The notes below the pieces were generated by a model that did no database searches, was not told the DNA's origin, and saw only the letters and a program-made list of their open reading frames with translations. A stretch of 64,000 nucleotides of DNA, from NCBI RefSeq assembly GCF_001039355.2, contig NW_019775580.1:632872-696871 (forward strand). Reading direction: 5' to 3'. Origin of the DNA: Lingula anatina (Eukaryota > Brachiopoda > Lingulata > Lingulida > Lingulidae). The position numbers and the translations under genes are program-made. Every line of letters starts with the position of its first letter. Position 1 is the stretch's first letter. Positions 1-11,716 of this stretch are shown here, piece by piece.

Positions 1-418
1 TTGAATAGGAAGTCATATACTGGCAATCTAAGTGTGACCTTGAAATTGACTTTTGATCTACTTATAATCATGAACTGAACTCTGCTAATTTCTTTCTCTT
101 TTAACTCCAAACCTGGCAGAGATAGGTCCATAGTTACTATTGAACTTGAATAGGAAGTCATATACTGGCAATTTACTGTGACCTTGAAAATGACCTTTCA
201 CCTACCTTACGATGAACTTAAATTTGATTGTACCATTTTTAGTTTCATATATTTTTTGCATATATTGAAAATTCTTGTTGATTGCATGTTTACATCTTGT
301 CAAGCACAAGACTGGTGGCTGTGTCCCTTATTTTGTGTATGTGGGGGTCTATACAAATGCGCTTGCTCCAGCTGGTGGTACAATATTCGGAGGCGGTATT
401 GCCTCTCTGATCCTCTAG
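1..418 (+). mobile_element. Helitron-like element, 3' part (copy A)
   Basis: Reads on the plus strand to a terminus with a hairpin (GAGGCGGTATTGCCTC at about 389-404) followed by TCTGATCCTCTAG, with CTAG at 415-418 and T next. The first 230 bases are the family's roughly 146-bp internal repeat (CATATACTGGCAAT, GACCTTGAAA). The same 3' end recurs at 63272 on the plus strand and, inverted, at 12804, 17774, 20015, 21898, 32179 and 35998. The 5' part lies outside the window. No Rep/helicase is seen, so it is a non-autonomous copy. Assignment to Helitrons rests on the hairpin, the CTRR-type end and insertion beside T. Confidence 0.6.
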
Positions 419-1424
419 TTGTTTTCATTTTTCGTATCATTTAACCTAAAAGTATGTTTTATTGTGTGCTATGTCTTGAATGCAGGTGTATCGCTTTTTA
501 CTTTATATATGTATTTATATTTGTTCCAGTTAAAGTCTATTTCAGTTAAAAGCCTTGTAGTTTTACAGCCCTTCCATTGTGTTTTGGAGGCCATTTTTTA
601 TTAAAATAACGTGCAAAATGAAATAAATGATCGCACTTTGCATGGATATAAACATAAATATGCAATGATGAACAATGGAGTGAAGCATTAAATTTTTTAT
701 TTGAATGTATGGCTCTCGCTATTCATATAACAAATTGACGACCATCTTGAATTTTGAAAAATTATCAATATCTCGTACATATCAACTGGCAACTAAAGTC
801 AAGCTTATAAGCTTCTCTAAGTTTTGTAACCCAGATGAAATAATTTCTTTTGAAAAAGCTTGCAAGATATAACATAGCAAGCTTTGGCTATGGGGCTCGT
901 CGGAGTGGCAAATGTACTCTCAGGAAATGGCACCGTCTGCCACCATCTGATTAATGTCAAATAAGCAGTTTCTAATAATTTAGGATCATGACTAACAAAT
1001 TGTCATAATCAACATAAATAGAAAAGGCGGATATGTTTTTAATAAGGCTAAATTTGCAAAAAAACGAACTTATTTTGCAGCTTTTTTTACTTTCTGACGT
1101 ATGTTTTGACGGCCATTTTGGTTTTTTGCTATATGTAACAGGCTTAAGTGCATTCACTAGTACTGTTGTGCTCTCCTGATAGGATACTCGTTCAAAAAAG
1201 CTGTCAATAAAGTTTGCCCGGCGACTTCTGTTCGTTTTTCTATTTTTCCTCATATATTGACGGCCATATTGAAAAATGCTCAAGGTCTCGGAAATAGCAA
1301 CCAAGCTAATTTTGCTTTTCTCCACCTAAAGAATGCATTTCAGCAAAAAAGGTTTACAGGAAAAAACATTGCAGGGTTAGCGTTCTGGCTACTCGACTAA
1401 CATGAAATCTATTAAGATAGCAAA
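419..1424. other. Unassigned AT-rich DNA
   Basis: No domain-bearing frame, RNA gene or clear repeat boundary is seen. The 117-codon minus-strand frame at 972-1325 has no recognisable motif and no splice or codon support. Confidence 0.5.
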
Positions 1425-2413
1425 TTAGAAAAAAAAATTATGGGAAATGTGCAGAAATGCTATACCTAAAACAATTGTGAAAAAACAGACAATTCTACGT
1501 ACAATGATCACTGATACGGATATATAAAACTATGTAAACATGTCATATTATTACACAGTTTCATTAAAAGCATATAGGTTACACAGGCTACATCTGCATA
1601 TGGGTCCTTCCCAAAGCCTTAAAAGTGATTTAAACTCATTTGAATTGATGCTTTGCTTTAAGTCATTTGAGAGATCATTCCATATTTTTGGCCCAAGATA
1701 TGACAAGGATTTTTTGCCGTATGTCGCTGTGTTAAATCTGGGTATATTTAGAGTCTTTTCTCCTCTAAGGTTGTAACTTGTTATTCTTTCCTGGAAAAGG
1801 CCGGAGATGTAGGAAGGTGCAAGTCCATGTATAGCTTTGTAAACCTCAAGTGCAAGTATACGTAGCCTGTTCAAGTGCAGAGTGCTGAGGCCTGACATAT
1901 TTAAAAGCTCATCGTAACTGCTTGTGTGGTTGTCGTAGACAAATCTTAGACCCCTTTTCTGTATCTTTTCTAATTTTTTCATATTTCCCTCACCACAAAA
2001 GTGCCATACTAACGGACAATAAATAAAGTTTGATAATGTAAAGTGCCTGAAAATGGCAAGCCGACTTGGGACATCTAGATGAGCTGAAAGCCTTTTCAGA
2101 GTGTTTAATTGACATGCTGTTTTTGAACATAATTCTGAGATGTGTTTGTTGAAAGTCAGTCTTGAGTCAAAGTAAACCCCAAGGAGCTTGACCCAAGGTT
2201 CTGGTTTCACCAATTTTCCATTGAAGGAAAATTGCTCATCACTATGGTTGACTCCAATAAAAATAGCTTGAAATTTTTCAGGGTTCGTTTCCGTCTCGTT
2301 TGAGGAGAACCAGTTTATAGCATTTTGTGCATCGTATTCGAGCTCCCTTTTTAAGGTATCGAAGTCTGGGTGTGCAGCACTTAAGGTGTTATCATCTGCG
2401 TATAGTTGTAGAG
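1425..2413 (-). pseudogene. 5'-truncated non-LTR retrotransposon (jockey/CR1-like) reverse transcriptase
   Basis: A single minus-strand frame runs from about 2413 to a TAA at 1551. It begins inside the reverse-transcriptase palm: the catalytic YADD box (LYADDNTLSA) is encoded at about 2400-2375. The family's C-terminal region follows (LLGVYFDSRLTF, IYCPLVWHF, LEKIQKRGLRFVY, LLNMSGLSTLHLNRLR). Upstream RT motifs, endonuclease and ORF1 are missing, as expected for 5' truncation during target-primed reverse transcription. The 3' UTR probably ends near the A/T-rich tract at 1425-1440. The frame is open over about 285 codons, so the insertion is fairly young. Jockey versus CR1/L2 cannot be settled by eye. 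Confidence 0.85.
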
Positions 2414-3319
2414 GTTACAATTTTCAATAGAGTGAAAGATGTCATTTTTATATATATATATATATATTTTTTTTATTATTGATGATTTATTATCTGTTTT
2501 CAGTAGAAATGAAGGTGTGTTTCCTGGATTATCATCACACTGAGGACAGTTGAACTGAACTCAACCTTGCAGCCTCAGCACAGGTCAGTGCAACAACGAT
2601 ATTGCCATACTGTTGAGTGTCTTTAATCGTAGTGTGACCATCGCCACTGTATGTTGTAACTGAGAAATTATCATTTGTAAATGGGTCACTTAGATCCAGT
2701 TCAGTTTTATATATTTTCAAGTTGACAAGGATTAATGTGAACTGTTAGGAGTTTGGGGGGGGGGGGAAGAAATTTTTAATATAGACAAAATTCCATGTAT
2801 ACATTATGATGCCAGTACATTAATTGTCTGTTGTGACATTGAATTTGTCTGTATGTATTCTGATCACTATGTCTTTATTGTCGCTGTATGTGTTTGTTAT
2901 AATATTATAATATAACCTGATCACTGTTATTTCTGTGTTGTAACTACTGTATATGTCTACATATATATATTTTTTTATTGATCATGCATTATCTGTTTTC
3001 AGTAGAAATGAAGGTGTATTTCCTGGATTATCATCACACTTAGGACAGCTAAATTGATCTCATACCCGCAGCCTCAGCACAGGTCAGTGCAGCCACAATA
3101 TTGCCATACTGGTGATTGTCTTTAATCGCAGTGTGACCATCTCCACTATATGCTGTAACTGAGAAATTATCATTTATAAATGGGATCACTTAGATCCAAA
3201 TCAGTTTTATTTTGTTTTCAAAGGTGACAAGGGTTAATGTGAAGATCGGAGTTGGGGGGAGGTTTCGCTAAGCAAAATTTTTGATATAGTCAAAATTCCA
3301 TGTATACAATATGATGCCT

Positions 3320-4058
3320 GCCCAGATAGCAAGCATACGTTGGGCCAACGTTGGCCCAACGTTGCCTTGGTTGACCGTGCAACGTTGGCCCAACGTTGGG
3401 TTTCCATCTAAGTGCTCACTTTGGCCAACGGTTGGCTGAACGTCTTTTTAATGCCAACGCATTGCCAACGTATTCCCAACCAAACTGCGTTGGCCCTACA
3501 TTGGGCCAACTAATAACCAACATTGGTTCAACAATTACCCAACCTGTAACCAACAGTGTATTGACGTTGGTTCTACTAATAACCAACGTCAGTCCAACGA
3601 TTTCCCAACCAAACTGCGTTGGCCCTACATTGGGCCAACTAATAACCAACATTGGTCCAACAATTTCCCAACCTGTAACCAACAGTGCATTTACGTTGGT
3701 TCTACTAAAAACCAACATCAGTCCAACAATAACCCAACAAATAATACAAAAAGACAACAAAGAAAATTTTTATAAAATGTTATAATATTGTATTTAAACA
3801 TTAATAAGTGTGTCTTATATCAATTGTTACATGATTCACATCAAGAAAAAATATCAACAGTCCTATGACTTTTCACTTATTCCTGGAGTCAAGGCATTTT
3901 TCTACTAGTAAAGTCTTTTTTTGCCTCATTTCAATTTTTTAAAATATTTTCATTAAATTGAATTTTAAACCAGAAACCCTTGTTAATGTCAGGTAAGATG
4001 CTTTTCATAAGTTACATGTCAAGTCTATAAAATCACAGTCTCTTCCTTCAGGCAAAAT
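3320..4058. mobile_element. CAACGTTGG-rich insertion
   Basis: It interrupts a tandem unit exactly between GATGCCTG and TGTGCATTGTCTG. It starts CCCAGATAGCAAGCATACG and contains dozens of CCAACGTTGG-type palindromic words, in two diverged blocks of about 120 bp (3480-3600 and 3600-3730). An AT-rich tail follows. The frames on both strands (3396-3785 plus, 3416-3760 minus) are by-products of the repeat. Termini of this kind are common in aquatic animal genomes. The class of the element is not clear to me. A single N lies at the 3' border (4059). Confidence 0.6.
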
Positions 4059-4377
4059 NTGTGCATTGTCTGTTGTGACATTGAATGTGTCTGTATGTAT
4101 TCTAAACACTGTCTTTATTGTCAATGTATGTGTTTATTATAATATAATAATATATTTTGATCACTGTGTTATGTCTTTGTTGTAACTACTGTATGTGTCT
4201 ACAAATAAATTTATTATTAATGATTTCTTATCTGTTTTCAGTAGAGATAATCGAAGGTCTGTTTTCTGAATTTTCATCACACTGAAGTCCTGAATTCATC
4301 TGTTCACCATCTACCTGTAGTTCTAACACCTAACAGGAAGCATCTGCAAAAAAGGTCAGTGCAACATCGATAATGTT

Positions 4378-4668
4378 TACACCGTGTTCAGACCAATAAT
4401 CAGACCAGTAAAGTTTATATGTCTTATCTAACGTTAATCTTTTTCTTATCTTCTTTAATTATAGTGAAGTCACAAGTTAGGTATAAAATCGGGCTATGAC
4501 CTGACAATAAATGAGTTTTGATTTTGGTAACTAAACTGTGGTGTTGCGTTACTCTTCTCTCCAGGCATAATCCAAGTCGGGAATCGCGTACCGTACCTAG
4601 AATCTTCCAGCGTAGGATTAGAGCCCCTAGCATCTAGATTATACCCGCAGTATATCTAAGAACCTAGT
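4378..4668. other. Unclassified insertion in a tandem unit
   Basis: The tandem unit stops after the TCAGTGCAACATCGATAATG segment and resumes at CAACTGGTGATTTTCTTCAA. The roughly 290 bp between are unrelated to other units. They contain AATAAA (about 4508) and could be a solo LTR or a short MITE. No terminal repeats could be defined. Confidence 0.35.
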
Positions 4669-5365
4669 ACAACTGGTGATTTTCTTCAATCCCATTGTGA
4701 CCATCACCACTATATATTAACTGTAACTGAGAAATTAACATTTGTAAATGGGTCACTTAGATCCAAATCTGTTTTGGATATGTTCAAGGTGACAGGGGTT
4801 ATGTGAACTGTTCGTAGTTGGGGGGCGAGGGTTCACTTGTCAAAGATCTTGATATTGACAAAATTTCATGTTTACAATCTGGTGCCTGTGCATTGTTTGT
4901 TGTAACATTAAATGTGTCTGTATGTATTCTGATCACTGTCTATGCGCATGTCTTAATTGTCGCTATATGTGTTTATTATAACATAATAATATAACCTGAT
5001 CACTGTTATTTCTGTGTTATAACTACTGTACATGTCTACATATATATTTCTTATTGATGATTTATTATCTTTTTTCAGTAGAATTGAAGGTGTGTTTCCT
5101 AGATTGTCATCACACTAAGGACAGCTGAATTCATCTGCTCACCATCTACTTCTACATCCTTATAGCATCAGCAAAGGTCAGTGCAACAAGGATATTGCTA
5201 CACTGGTAATTCCTTTCAATCCCATTGTGACCATCATCACTATATGTTGTAACTGAGAAATTATCATTTGTAAATGGGTCACTTAGATCCAAATTAGTTT
5301 TACATATGTTCACGGTGACAAGGGTTAATGTGAAGTGTTCGGAGTTGAGGGGGAGGGTTCGCTAA

Positions 5366-5520
5366 GGCCCCTATTTCACACAGACCACGAATCCCACGAA
5401 TCACCATGAATTGAAAAAATTCAGGATTTATGAGGATTTGTGAGATTTAAAAAATTTTCTGGCCTAATTCGACATGCTCTACGATTCAGTTACGATACAG
5501 GTGCGATATAGTGTTATGAA
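5366..5520. mobile_element. MITE-like fragment
   Basis: GGCCCCTATTTCACACAGAC begins a 155-bp AT-rich stretch that replaces part of a tandem unit between GTTCGCTAA and AACCTGATCACTG. The second terminus is not recognisable, so the copy is probably truncated. Confidence 0.35.
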
Positions 5521-5557
5521 TAACCTGATCACTGTTATTTCTGTGTTGTAACTACTG

Positions 5558-7481
5558 CCGGGATCTCCTGAGGCTGCGTTTTTGCACCATTGGCGCGTAC
5601 AGATTTGTAATGACGCACTTTTTCAATAGCAGTGCGTCTCAAGGGCGCATAAAAAATAAATAACTTTAAATACAGAAAAAAAAAAACGGAGTTTGTTTGT
5701 TCAACATATTTTAAACTGTTAAAATTGTGTATTTTTAAACCCACCAAAATTTTACTAAACTTGGAATGAGTGTCAGTCGGGAAAACCGAACTTCAAAGTT
5801 CTAGTCTTACGTCTACTGCGTGCGTTCTCTGTGTGGAGAGTACCTTCTCTGCATAGAGAATACACCGGAAGTGCAGAGATGGCCGCACCAAAAGTAAAGC
5901 AGCCGAAGCTTTCGTTTTTTTGGCATACGAGTAATGTACTAGATAGCGGACATACTAGTGGTAATGTACCAGGTAGAGAGCCTCCACTAACTTCCATTAG
6001 GAAGTTTCAGCAAAGTTGGCTGCAGATATTCCCGTGGCTGCGCTTCGACAAGGAAAAGTCGACCATGTGGTGTGCACCATGCAAAAAGGCGGGCAAACGT
6101 AATACCCTGGGGGTATCGCGAAACTTTCACACCAGTACGCTCACCCGCCACGTTGGAATGGCCGACCATGTGTGTGCTATCCAGGTAACTTAAATTAATT
6201 TATTCTGATTCAAAGTCAATTAAAAAACGAATAGTTTGAACTTAAAAGTGTTTCCACGTGTGCAGCTACTTAGAGATGTACGCACGCGTACAGGGAGTTG
6301 AGATTATTTTGAGTTTCTTGTGCATTTGGCCTTAAGCAAGGTACTACGTTTTTGGTGGGATAAGCAGTCAATAAACACTATAATTACGTTTTCCATTTCT
6401 ATTTGTGTTGTTTTGAATACAATTTGGTAGTTTATTGCCAAGTTAATGTATCGTATGATGTAGAAATCATTATGCAAAGTAATGGGATTGCATTTTAGTC
6501 ATTTTAGTTTGAGTATCACTGATTGTTATTATGGACAAAATGATTTGTGAATTTTTCAGTTTCTAAATATATATATTATGTAATTAATAAAGTAATAGGC
6601 AGCATTACTGAATTGCAATGCTTATTTTAACAGGTACCAAAGGAACGGGTGTACATGAACACAGCAACTACCTTAACCCTGAATGCGCAAGAGAAGGCCA
6701 TCATGACAGCGATGAAAGCAGTGGTTTGGATGGCCAAGGAGTGTATTCCACTTTCTAAGTACAGTTCTTCAATGAACTTTCTCCAAGCTGAAGTGCAGCA
6801 GTGCAGTCTCATACTGCAGTTATAATACTGCAACTGACATACTTGATGTTTAATTGATGAGAACATTACACAACAGATTCACCAGTCATTGCTGTCTTAT
6901 GTGATGAAAGTGTAGATATTTTAGTTCACCATAAATTGGTAATCCACTAACTTTAGCCCCAAAAACCTTTTTTTTTTTTTTTTTGAAGACTTGTATATTT
7001 CTGATGGAACTGGAAAGTTGATATTTACAGATATAAAGATACACTTGGCATCCAGAGGAGTAAATCAGAATATAATTTTCTATTAAAAGTTATTTTATGA
7101 ACACTGTTACAGACATGCATAAGTGGATGTTGCCAAAATGTTGCCATGGGCTTTGTTATATTACACTAAAAAAGAATGAAAAAAATAAAAACTTGTTTAT
7201 TTTTATTTAGATGTTTTATTCTGATTATTTATATGCTTAGAATACTTCTCAGATTTTATCTAAAAAAATGAATTATCTTTAATAGTAATTATAATATAAA
7301 TTATAAATGCAATAAATAATGGTTACAATTAAATTATACTGACTATTTGTGACATTATAAATGAACTTGTGGCCCAAGCATGCATTGAATGACTGGGCAC
7401 AATGTTTCGCAAAATGGCACACTTTTCAATCTTGAGTGTGCCCAAATGGCACACTTGACCTTCAACCTAGGGAGATCCCTG
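5558..7481 (+). mobile_element. hAT-type DNA transposon (1.9 kb, degenerate)
   Basis: Inserted in a tandem unit: CTACTG at 5552-5557 is repeated at 7482-7487. The termini are short inverted repeats (left CCGGGATCTCC, right GGAGATCCCTG; 10 of 11 match). The interior encodes a broken hAT transposase, annotated separately. hAT target duplications are normally 8 bp; only 6 identical bases are seen here. The 3' third (6945-7481) is AT-rich and has no recognisable transposase, so the element is internally decayed or deleted. Confidence 0.7.
5879..6945 (+). pseudogene. hAT transposase with TTF-type zinc finger (broken)
   Basis: The frame from ATG 5879 to 6184 (102 codons) carries the zinc-finger domain found before hAT transposases (ZNF862-like): FQQSWLQIFPWLRF, then CAPCKKAGK and TLTRHVGMADH, giving C-x2-C...H-x-H-type ligands. 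It ends at a GT donor. After 6184 a 449-bp intron-like gap leads to an AG acceptor (6632-6633), and the second exon continues in phase with AIMTAMKAVVWMAKECIPLS, the typical start of the hAT catalytic region. A TAA follows near 6823. The piece containing CDESVDI, equivalent to the first catalytic Asp of hAT, is seen at about 6899-6919 in another frame. The insertion domain, the remaining catalytic Asp/Glu and the dimerisation domain are absent. Non-functional. Confidence 0.75.
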
Positions 7482-8432
7482 CTACTGTATATGTCTACAT
7501 ATATTTTTTTATTGATTATGTATTATCTGTTTTCAGTAGAAATGAAGGTGTATTTCCTGGATTATCATCACACTTAGGACAGCTAAATTGATCTCAACCC
7601 CGCAGCCTCAGCACAGGTCAGTGCAACCACAATATTGCCATACTGCATGGTGATTGTCTTTAATCGCAGTGTGACCATCGCCACTATATGTTGTAACTGA
7701 AAAATTATCATTTGTAAATGGGTCACTTAGATCTAAATCAGTTTTAAATATTTTCAAGGTGATTAGGGTTACTATGAACTATTCGGAGTTGGGGGGGGGG
7801 GGGGGATTCGCTGAGGAAAATTTTTGATATAGACAAAATTCCATGTATACAATATGATGCCTGTGCATTGTCTGTTGTGACATTGAATGTGTCTGTATGT
7901 ATTCTGATCACTGTCTATGTCTTTATTGTCACTGTATATGTTAATTATAATACAATAATATATTTTGATCACTGTGTTATTTCTGTGTTGTCACTTCTGT
8001 ATGTGTCTACAGACAGCATTGGTCAAAAATGTTGTCCCACCCCTATTTCCATGTAATTTTATTTACAAATGATCACCTCACAGCTGTAAATTGTTAGAAA
8101 TAGTGATTTTTATTACAGATACTGTGTCTAACATGATTAATAGTTTAAAAAATACAAAATAGTGGTGAAAATATACACATTTTATACCATTTAGTAAAAT
8201 TTAAGAGAGGTACCCCCTCAAATCCACTGTTTCACTGTGACTTCTACAGATGTAAAGAAATGTCTATAAAATTGAAAAGACGCCATCAAATGTCACCAAA
8301 TTCACACACAATTAGCATTAGGGTGTGCTCGTTAAAGATCACGTGCCTAACAGCGTGTGCATGTACCGCGTACTGCAATTATCTCCGGTAGATGGCGCGA
8401 CAAGCCTTCAACACGGGTAACAATTCTGTTAT

Positions 8433-8645
8433 GTGGGATATTGTCCCATTCATCCTAAAGAACCTGGCGGAATTGGTCAAGATTATTTGGGAATTGGTTC
8501 TCCTCTGCAATACACATTACAAATAATGCCACTGGTGCTCAGTAGGATTAATATCAGGGCTCAAAGACGGTTGTCCCATCCTCAGAGCCCTGTGTTTCTG
8601 CAACAAATCGCTTGCCAGACGAGAGCTGTGAGGAAGTGCGTTGTC
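8433..8645 (-). pseudogene. Tc1-like transposase C-terminal fragment (left arm)
   Basis: On the minus strand the conceptual frame reads DNALPHSSRLASDLLQKH, then SPDINPTEHQW, matching the DNARPH and SPDLNPIEHLW signatures around the second and third catalytic residues of Tc1 transposases. A stop follows shortly after the E-H-x-W box. The C-terminal RRTN and EWDNIP-like region then continues in another frame. Confidence 0.7.
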
Positions 8646-9039
8646 ACAATGAAGCCAGTAGCATCCCTGAAGTCACCTCTTGCAAATGGAGTGAGATTTC
8701 TGTTGAGAATGTTACATTAAAATGCCCCTGTTATGTTTTATTCCGAAAGGAACAATGTACTAATACCATGGGCTTGGAATGTTCTCCAAATGCGGACTGA
8801 TCTAACACCTCAGGAGATATTATCCTACACACACCCTTTCAAGAAGCATTTTTTAACATGTTTATGGACCCTCATTTGACCATCAATGGGATACAAGTAA
8901 TAATTTGATTCTGCATCAAAACCAACTTCCTTCCAGTGATGGATGGCCAGGTTCAGAAGCCTGTGGAATCACTGAACGTAGCATAATTCTCAGCTGATAT
9001 CTCATTCCATCTTCAAGAACTGTCTTTGGGGTTAACTCC

Positions 9040-9344
9040 AGGTTTCATCATGGCGTCACACTTGCTCACACCTTTCGCCTGGCAAGTTTTTTTTTAAGAA
9101 ACACAATGCTCTTAGGATGGAACCACCATCATTGAGCCCTGATATTAAACTTACTAATCAACTGTGACATGAATTGGAGTGTGCAATGCAAAGGAGAACC
9201 AACCCCATAAAAACGTGGATCAACTCCCCCAACTTGTTTAAGAAGAATGGGACAATATCCCACATAACAGAATTGTTACCCGTGTTGAAGGCTCGTCGCG
9301 CGGTCTACAGGAGATAATTGCAGTACGCGGTAGATGCACACTCT
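9040..9344 (+). pseudogene. Tc1-like transposase C-terminal fragment (right arm)
   Basis: Plus-strand counterpart of the left-arm copy. SLSPDI is visible near 9133. An uninterrupted C-terminus follows at about 9241-9344 (EEWDNIPHNRIVTRVEG ending at a TAG). Frameshifts and a lost NP-x-EH-x-W box make it inactive. Confidence 0.65.
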
Positions 9345-9810
9345 GTTAGGCACATGACCTTTAACGAAATTTGGTGACATTTGATGGCGTCTTTTCAATT
9401 AAATAGACATTTCTTTACATCTGTAGAAGTCACAGTGAAACAGTGGATTTGAGGGGGTACCTCTTATAAATTTTACTAAATGGTATAAAATATGTATATT
9501 TTCACCACTATTTTGTATTTTTTTAACCATTAATCATGTTAGACACGGTATCTGTAATAAAACGCACTATTTCTAACAATTTACAGCTGTGAGGTGATCA
9601 TTTGTAAATAAAAGTACATGGAAATGGGGGTGGGACAACCTTTACCAATATTGTATATATTTTTTATTGATGATTTCATGTTTTCAGTAGTGATGATCGA
9701 AGGCGTGTTTTTTGCATTATCATCACACTAAAGACAGCTGAATTCATCTGTTCACCAACTAGTTCTACAACATTACAGCATCAGCAAAAAAAGGTCAGTG
9801 CAACAACTTA

Positions 9811-10034
9811 GACTCCGTTCACATGAAAAATCTATTTTCTAAAAATCTATTTTCTATTCGCGGTATCTTGTGATCACTCAGAGTGCAACCGAGAATTAAT
9901 TACAGCTTTGGAAGTAACTGGCTCGCGCTGCCAGTAATTACACCGCGGGGTATTCAGGGCACAGACAGTGATCACAAGATAAGGCGAATAGAAAATAGAT
10001 TTTTAGAAAATAGATTTTTCATGTGAACGAGGCC
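9811..10034. mobile_element. Harbinger-like MITE, TSD TTA
   Basis: 224 bp flanked by TTA on both sides (808-810 and 10035-10037 in local terms). Long terminal inverted repeats carry TTCACATGAAAAATCTATTT and a second copy of CTATTTTCTATTCGC. A shorter relative lies at 24968-25115 with TAA duplications. A 3-bp TWA target duplication is typical of PIF/Harbinger. Confidence 0.65.
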
Positions 10035-10280
10035 TTAATTGCTACATTGGTGATTCTTGGTCATCCCATTGTAACCACCATTATATGTTGTAACTGAGAA
10101 ATTAATATTTGTAAATGGGTTACTTAGATCTAAATCAGTTTTAGATATGTTCAAGGTGACACAAAGGTTAATGAGAACTGTTCAGAGTTGGGGGAGAGTG
10201 TTCGCTTAGCAAAAATTTTGATATATATATATAACAAGCGTGAATGTGGAACAGAGTGCTCAACAGTACGGAGCATTTGT

Positions 10281-10448
10281 ACACAATTAAAATAAATAAA
10301 TAAATAAATAAACAAAAGACATGCAAAAACCCCGACTCCGAGTTTCACGGGCATACCCAGAAGGTATGCCCGATCGTCAGGAGGTTTATTTGAAAATGGT
10401 TTTTGCATGTCTTTTGTTTATTTATTTATTAATTAATTTTAATTGTGT
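10281..10448. mobile_element. Foldback element with nested hairpin
   Basis: Arms of about 50 bp (ACACAATTAAAATAAATAAA ... ACAAAAGACATGCAAAAACC and its complement) surround a 10-bp perfect stem CGGGCATACC/GGTATGCCCG at 10348-10372. It sits between TA dinucleotide runs, so target duplications cannot be read. Confidence 0.55.
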
Positions 10449-10533
10449 GTATATATATATATATGATGATATGTGACGATAATCCAGGAAATACACCTTC
10501 ACCTCTACTGAAAATATAATACATCATCAATAA

Positions 10534-10705
10534 AAAATATATGTAGACATATACAGTAGTTACAACATAGAAATAACAGTGATCAGGTTATATTATTATA
10601 TTATAATAAACACATACAGGGACAGACAGTGATCAGAATACATACAGTCACATTCAATGTCACAACAGACAATGCACAGGCACCAGAATGTATACTTGGA
10701 ATTTC

Positions 10706-10761
<56 letters not shown>

Positions 10762-10933
10762 GAAATTCCAAGTATACATTCTGGTGCCTGTGCATTGTCT
10801 GTTGTGACATTGAATGTGACTGTATGTATTCTGATCACTGTCTGTCCCTGTATGTGTTTATTATAATATAATAATATAACCTGATCACTGTTATTTCTAT
10901 GTTGTAACTACTGTATATGTCTACATATATTTT
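10534..10933. repeat. Perfect 400-bp palindrome (possible assembly artefact)
   Basis: The two 200-bp arms are exact reverse complements centred at 10733/10734 on a GT/TA/AC dinucleotide core. The same 80-codon translation therefore appears on both strands. Each arm is part of the tandem-array unit. The right arm ends at a single N (10934), after which the ACACAC...GAAATTCCA segment is repeated. The exactness and the adjoining N suggest a fold-back or mis-joined read, though a young natural inversion duplication is possible. Confidence 0.8.
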
Positions 10934-11550
10934 NACACACACACACACGAAATTCCATAATATAATATAATAATATAATAATGCCTGATGCCTGTGCATT
11001 GTCTGTTGTGACATTGAATGTGTCTGTACGTATTCTGATCACTGTCTATGTCTTAATTGTTGCTGTATGTGTTTATTATAATATAACAATATTACTTGAT
11101 CACTGTTATTTCTGTGTTGTAATTACTGTATCATGTCTATAAATATTTTTATTGGTGATGTATTATCCGTTTTCAGTATAGATGAAGGTATATTTCCTGA
11201 CTGAGGACAGCTGAAATGATCTCAACCTCGCAGCCTCAGCACAGGTCAGTGCATCAACGATATTGCCTTACTGGTGATTGTCTTTAATCGCAGTGTGACC
11301 ATCGCCACTATATGCTGTAACTAAGAAATTATTATTTGTAAATGGGTCACTTAGATCCAAATCAGTTTTACATATATTTTCAAGGTGACAAGGGTTTTAA
11401 CATTAAAATGTGAACTGTTGGTTGTTGGGGAGGATGAGGGTTTGCATAGCACATTTTTTGATATAGACCAAATTTCATGTATTCATTCTGATGCCTGTGC
11501 ATTGTCTGTTGTGACATTGGAATGTGTCTGTATGTATTCTGATCACTTTG

Positions 11551-11716
11551 TATGAGCTCTCTCACAAACTTTTGGATCGATCTATCTTCCTGGAGAGTCT
11601 CACTAAATTGCGATCAACTTAACCGTCTCAAATGTCTGTCACGCCTAGTAAAGCTGTTAAGGGATAATTATCTTTACCCTAGCTGATTCGGTAGGCGTGA
11701 CAGACATTTAAGCCTT
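11551..11716. mobile_element. 'GATCGATC' MITE family, truncated copy
   Basis: Contains the family hallmarks TTGGATCGATCTATC, GAGTCTCACTAAATTG, AATGTCTGTCACGCCTA and the complementary TAGGCGTGACAGACATTTAA, which form the internal hairpin. The outer right terminus is missing. Better copies are at 25139-25384 and 44920-45132. Confidence 0.6.

Larger units (their letters stand above)
8010..9652. mobile_element. Tc1/mariner inverted composite
   Basis: Two Tc1-like 3' halves face outward as a long imperfect inverted repeat. Arms of 400-640 bp (8010-8640 and 9020-9652) surround a loop near 8800-8940. Outer ends share TTGTCCCACCCC-type termini. The arms include C-terminal transposase sequence: minus strand on the left, plus strand on the right. 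Arms match at roughly 85-90% by eye, and each has its own frame breaks. It interrupts a tandem-array unit between TGTCTAC and the TATATATTTTTTATTG tract. Confidence 0.7.

Noticed and set aside
972-1325. 117-codon minus-strand frame
   Set aside because: No motif, no splice context, and composition like the surrounding AT-rich DNA.
3396-3785. Open frames of 114-129 codons in the CAACGTTGG region
   Set aside because: Low-complexity repeat translation on both strands, no domain.
10596-10871. Identical 80-codon frames on both strands
   Set aside because: Direct consequence of the exact palindrome and its TA/CA microsatellite core.
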